From: DAOUKH01 sp965207995
GTDB lineage: Bacteria > Chloroflexota > Dehalococcoidia > SHYB01
NCBI GenBank assembly: GCA_965207995.1
Contig: OZ242299.1
Span: forward strand, 186,001 to 250,000
Direction of reading: 5' to 3'
DNA length: 64,000 bases
Positions 36,776 through 46,093 of the stretch are shown piece after piece. The notes below the pieces were generated by a model. It ran no database searches and had not been told where the DNA came from. It was given only the letters and a program-made list of their open reading frames with translations. Position 1 is the stretch's first letter. Each line of letters starts with the position of its first letter. The position numbers and the translations under genes were made by a program.

Positions 36776-36852
36776 GGAGCCTGGTCAACCTGTCGCCGCT
36801 GGGCCTTCGCGCGCGCCGCGCGGAAGTATAGCACCGGGCCGCGGCGGCGCTC

Positions 36853-38124
36853 TCAGACCGTCGGAGTCCGTGCGCGGGGAGCGCGGGTCAGCAGCAACGC
36901 GACGGTCGAGAGCGACAGCATTCCGATGAAGACAACGTAGGCGCTGGTGTAGGACCCGGTCCGGTCGTAGAGGATCCCGGCCGCGGCGGGACCGAGGACC
37001 TCCCCGCCGGCCTGTACCAGGTTGCCCGCGCCGGAGATGACCGCGTAGTTAGCCCGCCCGAAGAACTCGCCGCGTATCGCGCTGATCATTCCTCCGCCGC
37101 TGCCGGCCCACGCCAGGCTGTAGACAAGGACGAAGGCCACGATGATCCAGATCGACTCGGCCCACATCATGATGAAGAACGAGCCGACGCCGATAGCCAC
37201 CATCAAGGCGGTCATTTTGGCCTTGGGCACATAGTCGGAGATGTAGCTGGTCAGGAGGCGGTTCACGAAGGCGGCTCCCGCGAAGACGAGCAGCATCTGC
37301 GCGCCTGTTGTCGACGAGAACCCCTTGTCTACAACGGCCGGGATGAAGTGCGCCGCCATGCCGGCGATCACGAAGTTGCGCGAGGCAAAGCCGATGCTCA
37401 GCGTCCAGAAGGCGGAGGTGCGCATCGCTTGGCGGAGCGTGAGGCCGTGTTCGGCAAATCCGGCGGCGGGCCGCGCCCGAGCCGAGTCGGGCGGGTCGCC
37501 GTCGGGCAGCATCCCAAAGTCCTCGGGGCGGTCGCGAAGGATGGATGCGAGGGGAAGACCGATCACAAAGGTCGTTACCCCGATCACGAGGGTAGCGTCC
37601 CGCCAGCCCAGGCTCTCGACGAGGAAATTCACCACGAACACCAATGCGGCACCCAAGCTGATGCCGGTGAAGAAGAAGCCGAAGGCCAGCCCGCGCCGCC
37701 TCTCGAACCAGTTGTTGACGACGGTGGCCGAGCCGTAGAAGAGCACGACGAAGCCGCCCATCGTCACCAGCGTCAACTGAATCAGACCGTAGTGCAGCAG
37801 GTTCTGGGCCAGGCTCATCAGGCACAGCCCGGCCCCCATCGACGCCACGCCGGCCATGGTGACCCGTCGCGCCCCGTAGCGTCCCACGAGCGGCGAGGCG
37901 GCGACGCCGGCGACGCTGGAGAAGCCGAAGACGAGCGAGATCGGTCCTCGTCCCACGCCGAAAGACTCGGTGTAGGGCACGAGGAAGGCGGTGAAGCCGA
38001 GGAAGATGAACCCCGACACGAGCCCGGCCAAGCCGAAGCTCGCTCCGACGATCCACCAGCCGTAGAAGACCCGGCGGCGGAGCAGCCAGTCGGAGAGTAC
38101 GTTGACGAATGATGCAGCGTTCAA
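36853..38124 (-). CDS. MFS transporter, oxalate/formate-antiporter-like (monocarboxylate group)
   Basis: 423 residues with about twelve hydrophobic segments and a central hydrophilic loop around residues 205-235. FYGWWIVGASFGLAGLVSGF opens the first helix and YGARRV is the loop 2-3 motif. The second half has the FVNRLLTSYISDYVPK loop and IRGEFFGRANYAVISG. Likely imports a carboxylate or related anion for the catabolic genes around it. The 76 bp upstream and 139 bp before the E1-like gene contain no further feature. Confidence 0.87.
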   Translation of the reverse strand: MNAASFVNVLSDWLLRRRVFYGWWIVGASFGLAGLVSGFIFLGFTAFLVPYTESFGVGRGPISLVFGFSSVAGVAASPLVGRYGARRVTMAGVASMGAGLCLMSLAQNLLHYGLIQLTLVTMGGFVVLFYGSATVVNNWFERRRGLAFGFFFTGISLGAALVFVVNFLVESLGWRDATLVIGVTTFVIGLPLASILRDRPEDFGMLPDGDPPDSARARPAAGFAEHGLTLRQAMRTSAFWTLSIGFASRNFVIAGMAAHFIPAVVDKGFSSTTGAQMLLVFAGAAFVNRLLTSYISDYVPKAKMTALMVAIGVGSFFIMMWAESIWIIVAFVLVYSLAWAGSGGGMISAIRGEFFGRANYAVISGAGNLVQAGGEVLGPAAAGILYDRTGSYTSAYVVFIGMLSLSTVALLLTRAPRARTPTV

Positions 38125-38263
38125 AGGAGAAGGCGGCGGAGCGGAGAGACGCGCGGTGCATTCAGCCTAGCCGATAGCGGAAGTCCTTAGAAGGGGCCGC
38201 GTGTTACACTGGTTCGGCAGACGGACGGTGAGGGCCGATCGTCGGCGTCCGCTGAGGCCGAAC

Positions 38264-40654
38264 GTGACCACGCGCAGCAAGAAGAAGACCGCGAACGCCG
38301 CCGCCGTTAACGGGCGCGCCCGCGGCGACGACGGGGGGGCCAGGGATCTCGCCCTCGCCCGGATTCAGGACCTCGTGCTCTGGATCGCGGTGCGGATGGT
38401 GCACCACGCCAACAGCGAGCGCCCCAACCCGGACGGCATCAAGGTCGGCGGTCATCAGGCTTCCTGCGCCTCGGCGGTCACGATCCTCACCTCGCTCGTC
38501 TTCGACCTGCTCGGCCCCCGCGACCGGCTGGCGGTCAAGCCGCACGCCTCCCCGATCTTCCACGCCATCCAGTATCTGCTGGGGAACCTCGACCAGCGGT
38601 ACCTGACGACCCTCCGCGACTTCAAGGGCCTGCAGGCCTATCCCAGCCGCACGAAGGACCCCGACTACGTCGACTTCTCGCTGGGTTCGGTGGGCCTGGG
38701 AGCCATCGCGCCCAACTTCGCCTCGTTGGCCGAGCAGTACGTACACGGACGCTTCGCCGACGCGCCGGAGCCGACGCACCGCTTCGTCTCCACGCTGGGC
38801 GACGCCGAGCTCGACGAGGGCACGGTGTGGGAGGCGGTGATCGAGCCTGCGCTGGCGACCAGCCCGCGCGTGCTCTGGGTCGTGGACGTGAACCGGCAGA
38901 GCCTCGACCGGGTGATCCCCGGCATCCGCGTCCAGGTCTGGCGCGAGATGCTGGCGGCCAACGGGTGGCGGGTCATCGACGCCAAGTACGGTTCGCTGCT
39001 CGAGGAAGCCTTCGCCGCCCCGAATGGCGAGCTGCTCCGCGAGGCCATCGACTCGATGCCCAACGAGACGTACCAGCGTCTGGTGCGGGAGCCGGTCGAC
39101 GTGCTGCGAGAGTGGCTTCCCCGCTACAGCCGCCACTCCCAGGACCTCGCCTCGCTCATCGGCGAGTGGGACGACGAGCACCTCCCGCGCGTCTTCCAGA
39201 ACCTCGGCGGGCACGACTTCACCACCCTGCGTCAAGCCTACGCCGAGGCCGACGCCGCCGACCGGCCAAGCATCATCTTCGCCTACACCTTCAAGGGTTG
39301 GCGCCTGCCCACCGTGGGCGATCCTCAGAACCACTCCGTGCTGCTCTCCAACGACCAGTTGGAAGACTTCCGCAAACAGCTCGCGATCACCGATACCTGG
39401 CCCAAACCCGAGCCCGGCTCGCCGGAAGGCAAGCTCTGCGCCGAGATCGCCGAGGGCTCCCGCGTCGGCAAGAAAGCCGCGTCGGTACCGGAGTTACACG
39501 TCCCCGACGCGCTGGGCCACGCCTACCCACGGTCGATGTCGACGCAGCAGGCGTTCGGCGTCATGCTCGTCGGCCTGGCGCGGGAGTGGCCGGAGGTCGC
39601 CGAGCGCATGGTGACGGTCAGCCCCGACGTGGCGTCGAGCACCAACCTCGGCGGCTGGATCAACCGCGTCGGCGTGTGGAACGAGGAGGAGGGGGCGGAA
39701 ACCCCGGAGGACACGACCCAACGCGCCCTGAACTGGCGCGAGCACGAGGGCGGACGCCACATCCAGCTCGGCATCTCTGAATCGAACCTCTTCATGCTGT
39801 TGGGGCAGCTCGGCCTCTCGCACGAGCTGTTCGACGAGCTCCTGCTCCCCATCGGCACCCTCTACGACCCATTCATCGCCCGCGCTCTTGAAGCGCTGAT
39901 GTACGGCACGTATGTGGACTCGCGATTCATGGTCGTCGGCACGCCGTCGGGCATTAGCCTGAGCCGGGAAGGCGGGGCGCACCAGTCGATCGTGACGCCG
40001 CCGATCGGCATCGGCGTGCCGGGCATGGCCTACTACGAGCCGTGCTTCGCTCAGGAGCTCGAATGGATCGTGCTCGAAGGGCTGCGCCTCATGGCGCGCC
40101 GGGAGTCGTCGGTCTACCTGCGGCTCTCGACCAAGCGCATCGACCAGAGCTTGCTCGCGCTGCCGGAGGACCCGGAGGCGCTTGAGCGGCTCCGGCGGCA
40201 GGTGATCGACGGCGCCCACATGCTCTCGCCGGCGGGCCCGGGGGATGACACCGTCAACCTCTTCACCGCCGGTGTGATGGCGGAAGAGGCGATCAAGGCC
40301 CAGGCGCTGCTCGCCGAAGACGGCGTCGCCGCCAACGTCATCAACGTGACCTCGCCCGACCGGCTCTTCGAGCGCTACCGCCTGGCTTCCATGCGGCTCG
40401 CCGAGGGGGCCGATGCCGGGCGCTTCCTCGACGACGTGCTGCCGCCGCAAGCGGCGGGTGCCCCGGCGGTCACTGTGATCGACGGCCACCCCCAGACGCT
40501 GGCCTGGCTCGGCGGCGCATTGGGGACGCGCTGCCTGCCGCTGGGCGTCTCGCTCTACGGCCAATCGGGGTCGCAGAGCGCGCTCTATTCGGAATACCGC
40601 ATCGACGCGGAGAACATCGCCGCCGCCTGCTTGGGAGCCCTCGAAGTAGCATAA
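38264..40654 (+). CDS. AceE-like (homodimeric) pyruvate dehydrogenase E1/transketolase-family protein
   Basis: 796 residues from a GTG at 38264 (GAGG 6 nt upstream; longer starts are possible). Thiamine-diphosphate fold in three parts. The N-terminal part has GGHQASCASAVTIL and a GDAELDEGTVWEA...VDVNRQSLDRV cofactor motif of AceE type. The middle part begins STQQAFGVMLVGLA with SPDVASSTNLGGW and GISESNLFMLLGQLGL. The C-terminal part, PSGISLSREGGAHQS onward, completes the transketolase-like half. AceE itself is ~890 residues. No E2 or E3 gene is adjacent, so the substrate and partner are unclear; another 2-oxo acid is possible. The acyl-CoA dehydrogenase follows after 22 nt. Confidence 0.8.
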   Translation: MTTRSKKKTANAAAVNGRARGDDGGARDLALARIQDLVLWIAVRMVHHANSERPNPDGIKVGGHQASCASAVTILTSLVFDLLGPRDRLAVKPHASPIFHAIQYLLGNLDQRYLTTLRDFKGLQAYPSRTKDPDYVDFSLGSVGLGAIAPNFASLAEQYVHGRFADAPEPTHRFVSTLGDAELDEGTVWEAVIEPALATSPRVLWVVDVNRQSLDRVIPGIRVQVWREMLAANGWRVIDAKYGSLLEEAFAAPNGELLREAIDSMPNETYQRLVREPVDVLREWLPRYSRHSQDLASLIGEWDDEHLPRVFQNLGGHDFTTLRQAYAEADAADRPSIIFAYTFKGWRLPTVGDPQNHSVLLSNDQLEDFRKQLAITDTWPKPEPGSPEGKLCAEIAEGSRVGKKAASVPELHVPDALGHAYPRSMSTQQAFGVMLVGLAREWPEVAERMVTVSPDVASSTNLGGWINRVGVWNEEEGAETPEDTTQRALNWREHEGGRHIQLGISESNLFMLLGQLGLSHELFDELLLPIGTLYDPFIARALEALMYGTYVDSRFMVVGTPSGISLSREGGAHQSIVTPPIGIGVPGMAYYEPCFAQELEWIVLEGLRLMARRESSVYLRLSTKRIDQSLLALPEDPEALERLRRQVIDGAHMLSPAGPGDDTVNLFTAGVMAEEAIKAQALLAEDGVAANVINVTSPDRLFERYRLASMRLAEGADAGRFLDDVLPPQAAGAPAVTVIDGHPQTLAWLGGALGTRCLPLGVSLYGQSGSQSALYSEYRIDAENIAAACLGALEVA

Positions 40655-40676
40655 CGACGGCGGCTGGAGGAAGCTG

Positions 40677-41837
40677 ATGACGACGACTACCTCCACGAGC
40701 CTCGAATCCATCCGGGCAGCGGTCCGCGACGTCTGCGCCAACTTCCCCGACGCCTACTGGCGAGACCTCGATAAGCGGTCGGAGTACCCCGAGGAGTTCA
40801 TCAACGAGCTGACGCGCCTCGGCTGGCTCGGCGCGATGATTCCCGAGGAATACGGCGGCGGCGGCCTCGGGGTGACCGAGGGCAGCGTCATCCTCGAAGA
40901 GATCAACCGCTCCGGCGGGAATGCCGCTCCCGGACACGCGCAGATGTACACCATGGGCGTCCTGCTGCGCCACGGCAGCGAGGAGCAGAAGCGCCGCTAC
41001 CTCCCCAGCATCGCCTCCGGCGAGCTGCGGCTCCAGGCCTTCGGCGTCACCGAGCCGAACGCAGGCTCGGAGACCACCCGGCTCGAAACGACGGCGGTGC
41101 GCGATGGGGACCGTTATGTCGTCAACGGTCAGAAGATCTTCATCTCCCGCGCCCGCCATTCCGACCTCATGCTCCTCCTCGCCCGCACCACGCCCTACGA
41201 CGAGCTCGACAACAAGACGCAGGGGCTCTCGACGTTCCTCGTCGACCTGAAGGCCGCTGGAAAGAGCGTCGACATCCGCCCCATCGACACGATGATCAAC
41301 CATCACACCACCCAGATCTTTTTCGACAACGTCGAGGTGCCCGCCGAGAACCTGATAGGCGAGGAGGGGCGCGGCTTCCGCTACATCATCGACTCGTGGA
41401 ACGCCGAGCGCATCCTCATCGCCGCCGAGTGCGTCGGCGACGGCTACTGGTTCATCGACCGCGCCGTCGACTACGCCAACAAGCGCGAGGTCTTCGGGCG
41501 GCCCATCGGCGCGAACCAGGGCGTGCAGTTCCCCATCGCACAGGCCTACGCCAACCTCGAAGCCGCCGACCTGGTGCGCTTCGCCGCCGCGGAGAAGTTC
41601 GACCGCGGCGAGTCGTGCGGCAAGGAGGCCAACATGGCCAAGCTGCTCACCTCCCAGGCTTCGTGGGAGGCGGCCAACGTCTGCATGACCACCTACGGGG
41701 GCTACGGCTTCGCCGCCGAGTACGACGTCGAGCGCAAGTTCCGCGAGACCCGCCTCTACATGACCGCGCCGGTCAGCAACAACCTCGTGCTCGCGTATCT
41801 AGGACAGAACATCCTCGGTATGCCGCGTTCGTACTAG
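40677..41837 (+). CDS. Acyl-CoA dehydrogenase
   Basis: 386 residues. GWLGAMIPEEYGGGGLGVTEG, FGVTEPNAGSETTRLETTA, YVVNGQKIFISRA, THHTTQ-like substrate loop (INHHTTQIFFDNVEVP) and the C-terminal CMTTYGGYGFAAEYDVERKFRETRLYM. GGAGGAAG lies before the ATG. It is the second gene of an apparent operon with the E1-like protein. The C-terminal half is of the citronellyl/2-methyl-branched-chain acyl-CoA dehydrogenase kind. It is convergent with the MaoC gene across a repeat. Confidence 0.9.
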   Translation: MTTTTSTSLESIRAAVRDVCANFPDAYWRDLDKRSEYPEEFINELTRLGWLGAMIPEEYGGGGLGVTEGSVILEEINRSGGNAAPGHAQMYTMGVLLRHGSEEQKRRYLPSIASGELRLQAFGVTEPNAGSETTRLETTAVRDGDRYVVNGQKIFISRARHSDLMLLLARTTPYDELDNKTQGLSTFLVDLKAAGKSVDIRPIDTMINHHTTQIFFDNVEVPAENLIGEEGRGFRYIIDSWNAERILIAAECVGDGYWFIDRAVDYANKREVFGRPIGANQGVQFPIAQAYANLEAADLVRFAAAEKFDRGESCGKEANMAKLLTSQASWEAANVCMTTYGGYGFAAEYDVERKFRETRLYMTAPVSNNLVLAYLGQNILGMPRSY

Positions 41838-41902
41838 CGGGGCGCCGCCGCATCTCTCCCATAGCGGTCCCGGTTGTGGGGGAGCAGCGCCCTGCGGGCG
41901 CT

Positions 41903-41968
41903 CCGACGCGCCTGCGGCGCGCGCCCTCTCTCAGTCTCCCCCAGAGGGGGAGAGGCTGAAGGTGCTCC
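41903..41968. repeat. Dispersed hairpin repeat, family 1
   Basis: Inverted-orientation copy with the CGACGCGCCTGCGGCGCG lead-in followed by CCCTCTCTCAGTCTCCCCCA-GAGGGGGAGAGG, between the convergent acyl-CoA dehydrogenase and MaoC genes. Likely terminator-forming in both directions. Confidence 0.8.
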
Positions 41969-41969
41969 C

Positions 41970-43217
41970 CTACCCCTCCGCAACCTCGACTGAGTAGGCG
42001 TTCTTCATCGGCGCGGGCTTGTGGCGGCCCGTCTCCGAGGGGAGGCGCACGGGGCCGTGCTCGCGGGAGGGGAGGAGCGCGGTGACCCGGCCCGTCGTGG
42101 TGACCTCGCGGCGCTGGTTCTCGATCCACGCCTCGATCTCGACGTAGCGGTCGGGGCCGTCGGCCCACTTCGCGACGACCTTGCCCTGCACCCACGACGT
42201 GTCGGCGTGGTAGTTGAACTTGCGCGTCTCGTCGTAGCTCTTGAAGATCCAGCCATCGTCGCCCACCCAGTTGGAGAGTAGGTTGAGGAGCCACTGCGTC
42301 CGTACCCGGCCGTAGTCGTAGGCCCGCGCCATGCCCACGACCTTGGGGCGGTCGTTCTCCCAGTGCACGCGCTGGGCGGCGTCCCAGACGCCGTAGGGGT
42401 TCTTGGTGTAGAAGTTCGGCGTCTTGCGGCGGTTCAGATAGCCCAGGCGCAGCGGCTTGACGTTGAACTGCCCCATGCCTTGGCCCATGTGCCAGCAGAT
42501 GATGTCGGTCGTAGTCAGCGGCCCCCGCACGATGGTGTCGAGATCCTGGCCCTCGGCCACGTCCTCCCAATAGCGGGGCTCATTCCCGCGGGGCCGCTCC
42601 CGCTCGTACGCCTCGTCGACGCGGGCGAGGTAGTCGTCGTCGTAGCCGAACAGCGGCGTCTCAAGGTTCTTGCCGCGCTTCTGCGACGCCTGCCGCTCGA
42701 CGTGGAAGAAGTAGTTGATGAGGCTGGCGACCAGCCGTCCGTGCTGGTTGATGTACTCGTTGGTGTGGTGGATGAAGACGGAACGACCGCCGCCGAAGTC
42801 GCTGCGCTTCTCCTCCACCTTCGAGATGTAGAAGCGGCGCTCCAGCCGGTCGCCGGGGACCACCGGTTCGTAGAACTCCCAGCGGTTCCCCGCGTTGTAG
42901 TTTGGGACGCCGGAGAGCGCGCCGCGACCGGCATCGTGCACCTCCTTGGGAATCGGCGCGCTTTGGAAGACCCCCATCGTCTGCACGTAGGCCGGCGGAG
43001 CGATCACTCCGCCCCAGCGGGTCTTGGCGGCGTAAGCCGGGTCGGTGAAAAGCGGGTTGTCGTCGCCGCAGGCGTAGACGGCGTACTGGCGGATCGAGTC
43101 TTCCGTCGCTTCATAGTTATAGGGCGCCTCGCGGCGCGCCAAGACACCGAGCCGGTTGCGGTAGCGTTGGATGCCGTCCTCGGTGATCTTTCCCGACATC
43201 TCGCCGTCATCAGCCAT
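41970..43217 (-). CDS. MaoC-family double hot-dog protein
   Basis: 415 residues, paralogue of 8513-9670. First hot-dog: YAVYACGDDNPLFTDPAYAAKTRWGGVIAPPAY; second: ICWHMGQGMGQFNVKPLRLGYL and a closing WIENQRREVTTTGRVTALLPS. A longer linker carries HVERQASQKRG. Likely hydrates an enoyl-CoA with a bulky acyl group. The ATG at 43217 is chosen for GGGAGGG upstream. The gene ends two bases after the family 1 repeat. Confidence 0.85.
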   Translation of the reverse strand: MADDGEMSGKITEDGIQRYRNRLGVLARREAPYNYEATEDSIRQYAVYACGDDNPLFTDPAYAAKTRWGGVIAPPAYVQTMGVFQSAPIPKEVHDAGRGALSGVPNYNAGNRWEFYEPVVPGDRLERRFYISKVEEKRSDFGGGRSVFIHHTNEYINQHGRLVASLINYFFHVERQASQKRGKNLETPLFGYDDDYLARVDEAYERERPRGNEPRYWEDVAEGQDLDTIVRGPLTTTDIICWHMGQGMGQFNVKPLRLGYLNRRKTPNFYTKNPYGVWDAAQRVHWENDRPKVVGMARAYDYGRVRTQWLLNLLSNWVGDDGWIFKSYDETRKFNYHADTSWVQGKVVAKWADGPDRYVEIEAWIENQRREVTTTGRVTALLPSREHGPVRLPSETGRHKPAPMKNAYSVEVAEG

Positions 43218-43281
43218 CGACACCCTCCCGCGGGCTCGGCCATCGAGCCGCGCGCGGCGCATTATACGAGGCGGCGGACGC

Positions 43282-43809
43282 TCACACCCCGGAATCGGGG
43301 CAGACGCACGGCGTGGGCGTGGGCGTCGGCATCGACGCCGTCCCAGACGCAGCCGTGACTCCAAACGAGGGCGCAGCCGCCCGCAGCGCCGCGTCGATGC
43401 GCCGCGCCTGGAGGGCCGCCTCGGCCGCGTCTTCGTCGATGAAGGCCTCCTCGATGGCCAGCACGCCCTCGCAGATCGGCCTGGCGAGCTCGGGCGCCTC
43501 GGCGCGCAGCTTGGCGTCGACGGCGTGGGTGAAGGCGTGGACGCCGTCGGCGAAGAAGGCCTCGTCGGCGGCCCGCAGGTCGCCGGCCTCGGCGGCCTCG
43601 GCCGCCCGCACGAGGGCGCTCTCCGCGTTCACGAATGCCTCCGCGTCAAGCTCAAGGTCGACCAGCAGCGGAAGCGGACTGCCGCAGTCGCGGCCCCCGC
43701 CGCCGGAGCCCTGTCCGAACAGGATCAGGACGAGCACGAGCACCAAGGCCACGACGCCGACCGCCGCGCCCGCCCAGGTCTGTCTGCGTCCCATGCCGCG
43801 CCTAGCCAT
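43282..43809 (-). CDS. Membrane-anchored hypothetical protein of the copper cluster
   Basis: 175 residues from the ATG at 43809, whose GAGGAGG site lies inside the end of the upstream CopCD-cytochrome gene (8-bp overlap, so coupled translation). One N-terminal membrane helix (VGVVALVLVLVLILFG) is followed by a Gly-rich spacer and an Ala/Glu-rich helical domain of ~110 residues with two Cys. A short PTPTPTP tail ends in CVCPDSGV. I do not recognise the family; the position suggests an accessory role in the copper/cytochrome system. Confidence 0.65.
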   Translation of the reverse strand: MARRGMGRRQTWAGAAVGVVALVLVLVLILFGQGSGGGGRDCGSPLPLLVDLELDAEAFVNAESALVRAAEAAEAGDLRAADEAFFADGVHAFTHAVDAKLRAEAPELARPICEGVLAIEEAFIDEDAAEAALQARRIDAALRAAAPSFGVTAASGTASMPTPTPTPCVCPDSGV

Positions 43810-46084
43810 CCCCGTCAGCCTCCTCGATACCATAGCGCGACTGCAAATAGTTCAGGATGTTCCAACGGTCCTCTTCGCTGAGGCGGTCGGCAAAGCCGGG
43901 CATCGCCGACCCGAAGCCGTTAGACATCACCAGGAAGAAGAACCGGTCGGAGTGGAACGGGATGTGGATGCGGAAGTCCGCGGGGGGGATGGAGAGACCC
44001 GAGGCCGCCGGGCCGTCGCCGCGTCCGTCGTCGCCGTGACACGCCACGCATTCCTGGAAATAGACGGCCCGGCCCGCCCCAATCGAATCCGCGGTCGGCT
44101 CGATCGGATTCTCGCCGATTGGCCGGTCGCCGAATTCCAGCAGGCCCATGGCGGCCAAGACGATGAGACCCACCCCTAGCGTCACCGCCGCCGACTGCCC
44201 CACCCGCAGCGTCCCACGCACCGGCTCGGGAAGCCCCGGCCACCGGCTTACGCCAAGCCACACCATGAGCCCGATGAGCAGCACGCCGGACGCGGCCACG
44301 GCCGACCAGCTTCCCGCCGTCAAGGGCAGCGCCATGCTGTCGGTCGCCGCGCCCGCCGCGCCGGCCACCGGTACCGCAAAGAAGGCGGAGACGTCGTCCT
44401 CGCCGCGGCGGCGCAGGTCGGCCTCGACCTCCCAATCGCCGGGCTGGGTGAAGAAGGCTCCCACGGCGCGGAAGAAGTTCGGCGCCTCGCGCTCCGCGAT
44501 CACCTCCGACGGGCCCAGGCTGGGGTCGGGCGGCTTGAAGCGGAGGCGAACGCGCAGAATGTCGGAAAGCTCCTCGCCGGCCGGCGGAAAGATGAAGACC
44601 TGGAACGAGTTCGTCCCCACCACGTTTGGAGCGATGCTGACATTGACTGAGAGGTCGCCCGCGGGCTGCGCCTCTTCGTAGCCGACGACGGCCTCGGCGC
44701 CGGCGGCGGACTCGGCTTCCTCGCGCGCCGTGGGGAACTGGAGCAGCACCGCCGCGACCACAACCACCGCCGCGATCATCGCCAGCTCGACGGTGGCGAG
44801 TCTTCCGAGACGGCGGAGCGCACGCCCGGCCTCCGCGCCCGCCCGTCCCGCCGCGGCAATCACCGCCGGACCAAGGACGACCGCGTTGACCGCGGCAATG
44901 GCGAGCAGCGGCGCCAGCAGTGCCAGCTTGGCAAGCAGGGTAACGCCGTAGCCGGTATCGACGAGGCCTCCGAGGGAGTCAACTTGAACGAAGGCGCTGA
45001 AGACACCCGTGGCCAGCAACACCAACACCGCACCGGCGGCGACCGCCGAGAAGCGCCCCAGGTGCGCTGCAGCGAGCGCAGCGCGTTCCTCATCGTGAAG
45101 GCTCCTGGACTGACGAATGACGAGGATGAGCTGCAGCAGCATCCCCGCCCACAGCGCCGCCGCGGCCAGGTGGATGAAGTCGGCGGCCACGGCCCAGAAC
45201 GACCCATCGACCGAGGCCGCGTGGCTGATCGCCGCGAGGAGGAAGAGGCAGCCGAGGCCGGCGGCGAGGGCTAGGGCCTCCGCTCCACGCGCCAAGCCGG
45301 TGCGTCCCGATCGCCGCAGCGCGCACGCACCGACGATTGCGGCCCCGGCGACGGCGGCGGCAAGCTCCCGCTGCCACCAACGCGCGCCCCACGCCGTGTC
45401 CAGCGCGTCGCCCACGTTGGACAGGCCGCCGATTTGCGCCGCCTGCACGAGCAACTCGGCCGCACCGGCAATGAGCAGCACGACGGCGGCGAGTCCGAGC
45501 GTGAGGTAGACCGGCCAGCGCGCGCCTCCAGCGGGACTCACGATCAAAGCGTAGAACGCGCCGCCCACGAGGACGAACGCAGCCAGGTAGACCGCCCACT
45601 TTGCCGCCACAGGCCCGGCGGCCGGTCGGCCACCCGACTCCCCGGCGCCGGCAAAGCGTGGGCCGGCGGGCTCACCCCCGTCGGGCGTCAGAATCGTGAA
45701 CGGGAACGAGCCCCGCAACACGTGACCGTCAATTTCGGACAACGTCTGCCAGACCACGACGTAGTAGCCGGGCTCGAGGCCGGACCGCAGGCCGACCCAC
45801 ATCTCGTGGTCGTTGGCTGCACTGAACTGCGTCGGCCCTTCGTCGACGCGCTCACCGAGCCCGTCGAGCACCTCGAGGAACGAGAGATCGCTGTTCAGCG
45901 GCTCGGTGAAGGCCGCGGTGACGCGCGCCGGGGCGTCGAGTAGCCGTGCGTCGGAGGGCGGGTCCGACCGTGTCGGCAGCGCGTGCGCCGACGCCTCCGT
46001 CGGCCCCAACAGTCCGGCGGCAAGCGCCAGCAGCAGGACCGCGGCCAACGCGGCCCCGATTGCGGCCTTCTGGGCTCGCGCCAC
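43802..46084 (-). CDS. CopC-CopD-cytochrome c fusion membrane protein
   Basis: 760 residues in five parts. Residues 1-33 are a signal peptide ending ASA, leaving N-terminal His34. Residues 34-132 are a CopC domain with the Cu(II) ligand set His34, Asp119 and His121 (SEIDGH). Residues ~160-450 are a CopD-type multi-helix membrane domain. Residues ~475-570 are an extracytoplasmic Ig-like domain similar to those after CopD. After one more helix, residues ~660-745 form a cytochrome c with CVACH at 679-683 and AMPGF as likely Met ligand. Copper import or delivery to a heme-copper oxidase is inferred, with electron transfer by the fused cytochrome. Start is a GTG. It is coupled to the next gene. 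Confidence 0.85.
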   Translation of the reverse strand: MARAQKAAIGAALAAVLLLALAAGLLGPTEASAHALPTRSDPPSDARLLDAPARVTAAFTEPLNSDLSFLEVLDGLGERVDEGPTQFSAANDHEMWVGLRSGLEPGYYVVVWQTLSEIDGHVLRGSFPFTILTPDGGEPAGPRFAGAGESGGRPAAGPVAAKWAVYLAAFVLVGGAFYALIVSPAGGARWPVYLTLGLAAVVLLIAGAAELLVQAAQIGGLSNVGDALDTAWGARWWQRELAAAVAGAAIVGACALRRSGRTGLARGAEALALAAGLGCLFLLAAISHAASVDGSFWAVAADFIHLAAAALWAGMLLQLILVIRQSRSLHDEERAALAAAHLGRFSAVAAGAVLVLLATGVFSAFVQVDSLGGLVDTGYGVTLLAKLALLAPLLAIAAVNAVVLGPAVIAAAGRAGAEAGRALRRLGRLATVELAMIAAVVVVAAVLLQFPTAREEAESAAGAEAVVGYEEAQPAGDLSVNVSIAPNVVGTNSFQVFIFPPAGEELSDILRVRLRFKPPDPSLGPSEVIAEREAPNFFRAVGAFFTQPGDWEVEADLRRRGEDDVSAFFAVPVAGAAGAATDSMALPLTAGSWSAVAASGVLLIGLMVWLGVSRWPGLPEPVRGTLRVGQSAAVTLGVGLIVLAAMGLLEFGDRPIGENPIEPTADSIGAGRAVYFQECVACHGDDGRGDGPAASGLSIPPADFRIHIPFHSDRFFFLVMSNGFGSAMPGFADRLSEEDRWNILNYLQSRYGIEEADGDG

Positions 46085-46093
46085 CGGCTGCGC

